From positions 47,805,880-47,869,879 of the forward strand of contig CP141132.1 in the NCBI GenBank assembly GCA_035236585.1: a DNA stretch of 64,000 bases, in the 5' to 3' direction. The position numbers and the translations under genes are program-made. The notes beneath the pieces are model-generated. The model made no database searches. It worked only from the letters and a program-made list of their open reading frames with translations, and was not told the origin of the DNA. Below, in pieces: positions 56,637 through 64,000 of the stretch. The DNA comes from Warburgia ugandensis. Its lineage: Eukaryota; Streptophyta; Magnoliopsida; Canellales; Canellaceae. Every line of letters begins with the position of its first letter. The stretch's first letter is position 1.

Positions 56637-57409
56637 ATAATTGCTTGAAATCTTCATCCAATAGTGTATTTCTATGTGGCATTGGCTAAGTTGGCTTAAT
56701 GGCTCACTTTGATGGTTTGTGTGCCTAAGTCCCTTAGCTTCAAGGCTTGAATGGCTTATGTGGCTAACTTAGTTTTCCTTAGCTTTCCTTATTAAACTAA
56801 GAAACCTAATGTACAACTCTAATTCTCATGCAAAGGTGGTGGACTTTGACTTGTGCATGGGTCCGTTTGAGTCACCTTTGACTTCTCCAATTCCATTCTT
56901 TGCTTGCCTTAAAGTGATCTTGACCCTTGATCATATGTTGGATTTAGGCCTTGGCTTCCTTAAGTTTCCTAGTTAGATTAGAAAACCTCAAGAATGACTT
57001 TTAATTCCTATCTCGATCCATCTCACCCATTGGATTACCTTCTCATTACCTGTAAAAAGTGAAAAACTCTAATTAAATCCTAAAACAAATATAAGTATTC
57101 ACAAACTTACCCCAAATTAGCCTCTGGACCTCAAAATATCATACCTTAGAGTCATTAAGTAAAAAAATGCATATGTTACAATTTTCGGCCAAAAGCCATA
57201 ATTTAATGCTATAAGTTATAACATATTGGTAACTAATCGGATGCTTTTTACACAAATTTTGACACTTATAATACATGCATCTCATGTGAAAGATGATGTG
57301 TTGTAGCTAATCATCATCTTTTGGATAACACTTAAGCTTCTTCGCACCACAACATCTCACCTTGATCAACATATATGACATTTTCTTCCTATCATGACAT
57401 GATTGAGAT

Positions 57410-58840
57410 TATTTGTTATACCCCAAAATGAGGAAGAATAATTTTCAAGGGTTGAAATGTGGCAAATTCTTAGAGTAGTCATTTGTTAGATTAAATTTAC
57501 ATTATCATATGTAAAGCTTCTAAAACCAACCGTTGTTAATACATCACATAGAGCATATAAGGTTCTATAATTGTTACCTAATAATTGTCACTTAATATAG
57601 ATGAGAAGAAAACTATCAATCTCCAATAAAATGTTTCCTCATACATTTGATATACCTCAAACAATTATGAGAAATAAGGAACACTTCCAAGACTCCAGTT
57701 GCCCTCCATGGGATTCTATTAATCAGTTTTCTATTCGCTCAAACTACTTTTTGCTTCTTTATTGGCCTCTCAAATCTAAAATATTTAATAGTATCTTAGC
57801 ATGCTAATGTTTAGTAAATGTACTAACTACTAATCATATAATATACATTTTATATCCTTAATAGATGCACATGATTAGAGTGGATTATCTCGACTCACTA
57901 TTTTCTAATAGATAGGAGTTTATAACTTTAGAATTTTTATGGAGTTGCTTTATTTAAATCATGTAACAAGTTTTCAAATTCAAACAATGGTACAATGCAT
58001 ATGAAAGAAATAAATCACATAAATCAAATCCAAAATAACTCGTATCGATGAGTCAGGTTCAAAGCAACAAAACTCGGTTCATGTATTCAGACACGATCAA
58101 CATAGTGTTTCATGACCCAAAATGTAGAATATTTATTTTAGGGTTAGAACATGACAGATTCTTAGGGTATTCAATGGTGAGATTATAATTTAGAAATCTC
58201 ACATGACATAAATATGAGTATGTCTTCATTTATTACAATATGAGCTTATAAAATAAGAACATTTTTACTTCACAATTCCTAAACAACATATAACTTAATA
58301 ATACAAACTTTCAATTTTCAAAATAAGAATTTCCTTATAAATTTCCTGTACCTGTAGAATAGTAAAAATAATTAAGGAACAATTAAAAGCTCTAATTGTT
58401 CTTAACTAAATTCCTCCAACTTTCAACCTTTTCTATGTTCAAACTTCCTCTTCCTTTATTTTCTCTAATATGAGGTATCTAACAATATCTCAATCAACTT
58501 GTGTTTGGTAAGTATACTATCTATTAAACACATTGTCTATACTTTGTTTATCTAATAGAAACATATGTTTGATAAGAATTGGTACCATATTCTATTTTTA
58601 ACAATTAACGTATGTATAGTTACCTTGAACATAAATATTTTGCACATAACCATATGACAATTATTCAATATAAATTGTCTTCTATGCATGGGAAAGAACA
58701 CAACTTAGATAACTCAATTTCTATAAAAACCAATCATATAAAATCTATTGCAAAGCCAATCATGTGATTAAGTTTAGTTCAAAACTACAGAAAACACCAA
58801 TTCGTGTATTCAAACACAATCAACGTAAGACATACCTATT
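57410..58840. repeat. Decayed ~0.7-kb tandem duplication
   Basis: acccaaaatg with the following gggtt(a/g)-gaa(a/c)atg-ggcaaattctta-like block occurs near 57420 and 58110. A block with ttcaaa and gtgtattca-acac-atcaac occurs near 58080 and 58800. The spacing is about 690-720 bp. Identity is low. Confidence 0.45.
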
Positions 58841-59640
58841 GACATATGTTTAGATGAGTTCACTACCTAATTGATTAGATGAGGTTTAGATAACCATCTG
58901 TTGAGGCCTCACATATACTCTCTGACATCTTATTAGCAGAGTCCATATATCCAACATTGATCAAACATTGCTTCACATAGATCTAAGCAAGAAGTCCTTC
59001 AATTACCTTATTGAAGTATGCATCAACCAAGGTGCTGCTGAAGTATGTCTTAGATGAGTCATCCATGGTGACAACCATTGACTAGATAGAGTCTAGAAAG
59101 CCTCTACCGATGTCTTATTTAGAACAAAAAAATCTATTTAGTAACATCTTACTAGAGCCCATAATGTGGGGACAAACATATCAAATGGGACATTAAGTCT
59201 AGCTAGATTTCACTTAAAATTTGATGAAACTATATTTGTCTTCCAAAATTTATATATATATATTTCAAATCTTTCAGGAATTCATTTGCATCAAATCTTG
59301 ATTCTTATCTCATTTCAATTTCAAAACTTCTTCTCTTCTACTTTTCTACTCTAATATGATGAAGCTGATTTAAAACATTCAAAAGAAAATGGTAATTAAC
59401 ATTGTTGAAATTTTATTTGCTTATACATTATTGAATAAAAAAACCATGTCATCTTCTAATTAATGAAGACCATATAACTTGAAAACCATGAATTATTGGG
59501 GTTATTAAATCCAATTCCATATGACCTCAAGTTAGAAATAAATCTAATAAGTTTATAAAATAACCATAAATACCATAGGTTTAGAACCAAGCACCTTAAT
59601 TAAGGATCTTATGATTAGACCTACAATATTATATATACAT
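58841..59640. other. AT-rich stretch without a recognised feature
   Basis: No supported reading frame, RNA gene or repeat. Confidence 0.5.
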
Positions 59641-59642
59641 AT

Positions 59643-59733
<91 letters not shown>
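59643..59733. repeat. (CA)n microsatellite
   Basis: About 90 bp of uninterrupted CA repeat, flanked by short alternating AT/GC sequence (atatatacatatg before, atgcatatgtatatg after). Confidence 0.97.
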
Positions 59734-59735
<2 letters not shown>

Positions 59736-59849
59736 CATATGTATATGTACCAAAATGAGAAATTAGAGTCAAACTCTTTAAGTGAAGAATCTTACAATTA
59801 AACATGTTATCTATATCTAGCTTGTATGTACATGGATCAATACAAAATG

Positions 59850-60560
59850 CGCATGCATTTTAAGATCAGATTCAAATTGTACATATATATTAAGATCATA
59901 TTCAAAGTATGCATAAATATTAAGATCAGATTTAAAGCATACTTGTGTACTAAGGTAGGATTCAAGCATGGATTATTATAGATCAAGTGCACGTGCTAAG
60001 ATTGGATTTCAAAGTATGGGTCACTATAGATCATGCTCATGTGCTAAGGTTAGAATTCAAAGCATGGATCATTATAGATCATTCACATGTACTAGAATTA
60101 AATTCAAAGCATGGATTACTGTAGTCATGTGCATGCATGGTTTAAGATCAAGCACGTGTATATATATCAATATCAATCATGGATCAATATAAGCATGTGT
60201 ATGTCTATAATATCAATCAGACTTAAGCATGCATATACATTAAATCTGATTCAATCATGGATTGATATAAACATGCTTGTAGATCGAATTTAAACAGTCA
60301 TATACATTAGATCTGATTCAAGCATGGATCAATATAAGCATATGTCTATGTATATAGATTGGATTATGCATTAAACATGAGTTTATATGTTATATCTAAT
60401 TCAAGCATACATGATTAGTTTAGATCATATTCAAGCATGCATGTACATGTTAGATCAGATTCAAGCATGCGTGTATATGTTACATTAGATTCAAGCATGC
60501 GTGTATATGTTACATTAGATTCAAGCATGTGTGTATATGTTAGATTTAGTATTTGTGTGG
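59850..60560. repeat. Degenerate tandem array ending in a 31-bp repeat
   Basis: Diverged units contain agatcagattcaagcat and variants. At 60440-60545 the unit ttacattagattcaagcatg with gtgtatatg is repeated almost exactly with a period near 31 bp. Confidence 0.8.
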
Positions 60561-60871
60561 ATTTAACAGGATGTATACTTGTTCAAGATTTATGATCTTC
60601 TCTAAAGCGTCATGAGATTTCCTCTCCTCCTATCTATCCACAAGAATCGTTGTTAACTTGTTTCTTCTTCGGATTTGATTATTCAGGTTGTGATAGCTTT
60701 CTTTGGGAGACAAAGAGGAATAATGATCGATAGAATGAGAGGGAGATAGAGGTAGAGATGGATGCCTAAAACCTTAGGAAAAAAGGACACATCCTCTCTT
60801 GCTTGATGTATATAAAGACTATTTTGAAACATTCATATCTAATTCTAATGACCTTGAACATTTCAAGTTTG

Positions 60872-63481
60872 GTTTATGTAATGACCCCAATTTTTGTAAT
60901 ATTAAAATCCCATGAAAAGTTCAGTTTTAAAGATGAGGGCATTTTGGTCATTTCACTAGTTGCCTTGACTGAACCCAGAAAATTGGTCCTAAAAATGATA
61001 CCATTAGATGCATCTCAGAAAAAGGAATCCAACAAGACCAAAATACCCAAAATGGAGTTAAAATGAGCAAGTTATGGCCCTTTGAAGTTCAGGGGCAAAA
61101 TTGTAATTTTAACAAAAACGGATTTAGCTGCAAAACACAGGGGCCCATTTTGATACGGGCACCCTTCATCTTCAACCTCTAGAGGGTTCTAGAACAGCGG
61201 TGATTGGAGGTGAAATCACTGCCATTCTGGAGGTTTCTCCACCGCCATTCAAAGGCGGTGAGAGCCCCCTTCAGAACCCTCTCTTAGCTCTATAAATAGA
61301 GCTCTTGGGTGCCTCTAATGGCAGCCAAAAGGTTGGAGAAAACCATTGTGGAGGAGTGACCTAGAGGGGAAAACAAGGAGAAAAACCCAGCAATGAGCCA
61401 GATATGCCCAAGATCCCTCAAAATCCATCTCCACCGTAGTTCTAAGGTCAATTTCCATAGGTTTTTGCATGAAAAACCATGCAAAATAGAGCCTTGGAGA
61501 CTCACCAAGGACCCAGGGATGTTCCCTGGGCCGCACTGGTTCGACAGGGTCTAACCAGGGTGTCCTGAGGATGCCTCGGTCCCCCAGACGATGGAACATT
61601 CCAGTTGGAACGTCACACGTCGACGCAATTTGAAAAACCAAACGGGCGCATCCGGGGACGCGCCCGCAAAAGAGACAGTCGAGCAGAAAACCCAGCGCGT
61701 TTGCAGACGTGCTCGTTGAGGAGCACACCGCAGATGCACAACGTGCTAGCGCTACGGGATTTCTCGTTTCTTAAGGAAGCCAAGGCGCATGACGCTGACG
61801 CGCAGCGCCCTAGCATTTCGTCTTTTCACTCTTGAGACCCTTATGTACATGTGACACTAAAACGCTTATAACTTGAGATCTATAGCTCCGATTGAGGCAC
61901 CGCAAAAGGTGTTGTGTCCGTGTCGACGATGCGGACACACTCAAACTATAAAATCATTAATCAAGGCCCAATCAAAGGTAGGCATGACCTTTAGAATAGG
62001 ATGGTAGCGTATGGCTGCTAGACCTTTAGAAAACTAAGGATACCAAGGCCCAATTAGGACCTTAGGACACCCATAGGCATAGGGATGGACCCCTAATGTC
62101 TAAGTAATAAGAACAACCACTCTAAAACCCATAAAAGATAGGCTAAACTAACCTTGAGTCCCCAAACCATGTTTAGGAGTGTACGAGGACAAAAGGGGTT
62201 ATCGCGACCTAGCCAGGTAGGTGCTCTATCGCTACTAGATTCTTTTAAAAGAACTGTGATTGTTTTGCAAATACATGATTTAAGTATATAACTTGTTTAG
62301 CATACATGTGACAAATGCTTTATGCGTAGACATGTTTTTTATATACATTATGCATAGATATGTTTTGCAAACTATTGCATAGATTGCATGATCTATGAGC
62401 ATTAAGTTCTTACAAAGATTGCATGTCCTTGAGGGTTGCCAAAAGAAGCTGGAGTACCGAGGGCCAGGCAGTTGTGAGGGACGCAAAGAGGACAGGTTTT
62501 GAAAAGAGGTTTTTGGCTTATTTGATCATACATGATTTGGGCTAGTAAGCTCGTGGGTGCTATGCCGAGGGGTGTGGGTTGGCCACCCAGCCTCTACCAC
62601 TATTAGGTGGATGGGTACCACGCCCAAAAAGGGCATGTCATTGCTTTGACTGCATGTGGTACAGGGGGCTACCACTGGTGTCAAGGCACTGGGTCGAAGT
62701 GTCATATGCCCCATGGAGGTATATGATCCTGTGTCCCTAGGTACCCAGGGACCACACGGCGGTGAGGTCGTGGGCATAGTGGGACCCTATGGTTTCGTGG
62801 ATTTATGTGCATTGCATATGGCATGATATAAGGTTGGTCGACCATACCATGATAGATATCCATGAGTTGGATTCAGTTGAGCATCTGATGCATATTTTTA
62901 TGATTATGATATATGATACTTTCGACTTAGATTATGATATTTCTTTAAGTCGTCAGTATTCCGGTTTGACAGTGGCTTTTAATATCGATATTGAACGTGA
63001 TTATTCGAACAACATGCATATGTTTTTATGAGCACATGATTTTAAAGATCGCATGCATTATAAAACTAGTAGTGATAGACTCCTACTGAGTATAGTATAT
63101 ACTTACCCTATCCTTAACATTTTCAGGATAATTCCATCCACGAGTAGAGGACATCTATGTTAGTGCTATGAGCAAGTGCATAAACAAAGGAGATAACTAT
63201 ACATGTGAGTAAACTCTCTACCCTTTCGACATGTATTTAATTACAGTTGGGCTGTGTGCTGTGATTGGATAGACCTGGGGAAAAATGTTTATGATTTTCT
63301 GAAGTTTTTCAAAAACTACCTTGGACGTTGTGAAAGCAAATGACACTTGGGGTTTTCAAATTGAATTTCAAATAAAAGATTTCTCTGCTGCACTGCATTG
63401 TTTTTCAAATAGGGATCCCGCCTTAGGAATTTAGATTTTTCATTTAAAAATGCATGGGAAAACCCGGGTCATCACAGTTTA
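60872..63481 (+). mobile_element. Solo LTR with perfect 5-bp target duplication
   Basis: The LTR (60877-63476, 2.60 kb) runs from TGTAATGACCC to CATCACA, flanked by gttta on both sides (60872-60876, 63477-63481). There is no interior, so LTR-LTR recombination removed it. It is related to, but clearly diverged from, the LTRs at 29.6, 35.0, 46.3 and 53.7 kb. TATAAATA at 61291-61298. Confidence 0.95.
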
Positions 63482-64000
63482 TTATGAGGATTGATATTCA
63501 AATATGAGTTTAAATGATTAGACGTTCTCAAATCTAAGTCGAATTGACTTTTGTACTTTTAGATCTAATTTGATTTTGATTTGGATATGAATATTAATGA
63601 GATTTAATATTCAAATATGAAATTTAATGTATTTTTATATCTAAACTAAATCAGGTTTAAGTTTGATTTTTAAATGGATTTTGATGTTTTTCAAATCTAA
63701 ATTTATAAGGTGATTCCTTTCAGAACAAGGAATTTTTCTACAATGAATTAAGAGTGTAATATCTATTTTAATGTCTATATTTATTTAGTTTTTACAATTA
63801 ACATCTATTTTGATGTAAACTAAATATGAATGAACTAGTTCTTAAACACATCCTCTTAATGAACTTAGTTCTCAACCCTTAAAGTCACTTAAACTAACTA
63901 ACTTAACTAACGCAACTAACAAGTTAGTTAAATATATTTTTATTAAAAAAAGTGTCATTTTTTCTATTTTATTTTAGAGATATTTTTTTTCTATCAAATG
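63482..64000. other. AT-rich flank without a recognised feature
   Basis: Low-complexity T- and A-rich DNA with repeated (t)aatttgattttgat and aatat-like words. No gene. Confidence 0.5.

Noticed and set aside
59553-59753. Cys-Val repeat ORF on the minus strand
   Set aside because: Translation of the (CA)n microsatellite.
59968-60293. Two overlapping ORFs of 74 and 60 residues
   Set aside because: They fall in the degenerate tandem array and show only repeated words, not a protein domain.
60440-60545. CRISPR-like array
   Set aside because: The repeats are directly adjacent with no unique spacers of constant length, and the DNA is plant nuclear; it is a simple tandem array.
61315-61835. ORFs of 137 and 76 residues
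   Set aside because: They overlap on opposite strands within the GC-rich part of the solo LTR, with no family resemblance.

Overview
The window is plant nuclear DNA from a flowering plant. It is AT-rich with long introns, and its transposon content is typical of angiosperms: Au-type SINEs, RTE-clade LINEs, Ty3/gypsy chromovirus elements with LTRs of nearly 3 kb, and hAT DNA transposons. I cannot name the species. I saw no CRISPR array, operon, rRNA gene or tRNA gene. Apart from one host gene and transposon coding remnants, I found no other protein-coding gene.

Region 1, about 1.5-28.0 kb, minus strand. This is one large host gene, the coatomer beta-prime subunit (COPB2, beta'-COP), a WD40 and alpha-solenoid component of COPI vesicle coats. 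I placed 23 coding exons with GT/AG borders. They total 2585 nt, about 862 codons after allowing for two small indels. The start codon stands alone at an exon end and is followed by a 21-nt microexon. The acidic C-terminal tail exon was not found and probably lies before position 1. Two coding lesions are visible: 2 nt missing in exon 6 and 1 nt extra in exon 17. The copy is therefore either a very young pseudogene or carries sequence errors. Its introns are swollen by insertions. Intron 12 holds an RTE LINE with an 18-bp target duplication. Intron 4 (10.8 kb) holds a decayed hAT transposon that itself carries an Au SINE and two RTE insertions, plus a second hAT-like non-autonomous element.

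Region 2, 28.5-38.2 kb. A nest lies about 0.46 kb upstream of the COPB2 start codon. An RTE LINE (13-bp target duplication) was split by an 8.2-kb LTR retrotransposon with almost no coding capacity.

Region 3, 38.2-46.3 kb. An old, heavily mutated Ty3/gypsy pol remnant sits on the minus strand (protease to integrase), surrounded by featureless AT-rich DNA.

Region 4, 46.3-56.6 kb. A structurally complete Ty3/gypsy element of Tekay/Del type has two LTRs of about 2.9 kb, a perfect 5-bp target duplication, and broken gag, protease, RT, RNase H, integrase and chromodomain reading frames.

Region 5, 56.6-64 kb. AT-rich DNA with a decayed 0.7-kb tandem duplication, a (CA)n tract, a degenerate tandem array, and a 2.6-kb solo LTR with a perfect target duplication.

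The best candidates for something not already in a catalogue are shared structures in three diverged LTR families: a palindrome at a fixed distance upstream of the TATA box, and an aligned set of donor, hairpin, acceptor and donor splice-like signals. Others are the 36-bp LINE micro-insertion with a 20-bp target duplication, and the templated inversion that replaced the RT active site of a LINE.
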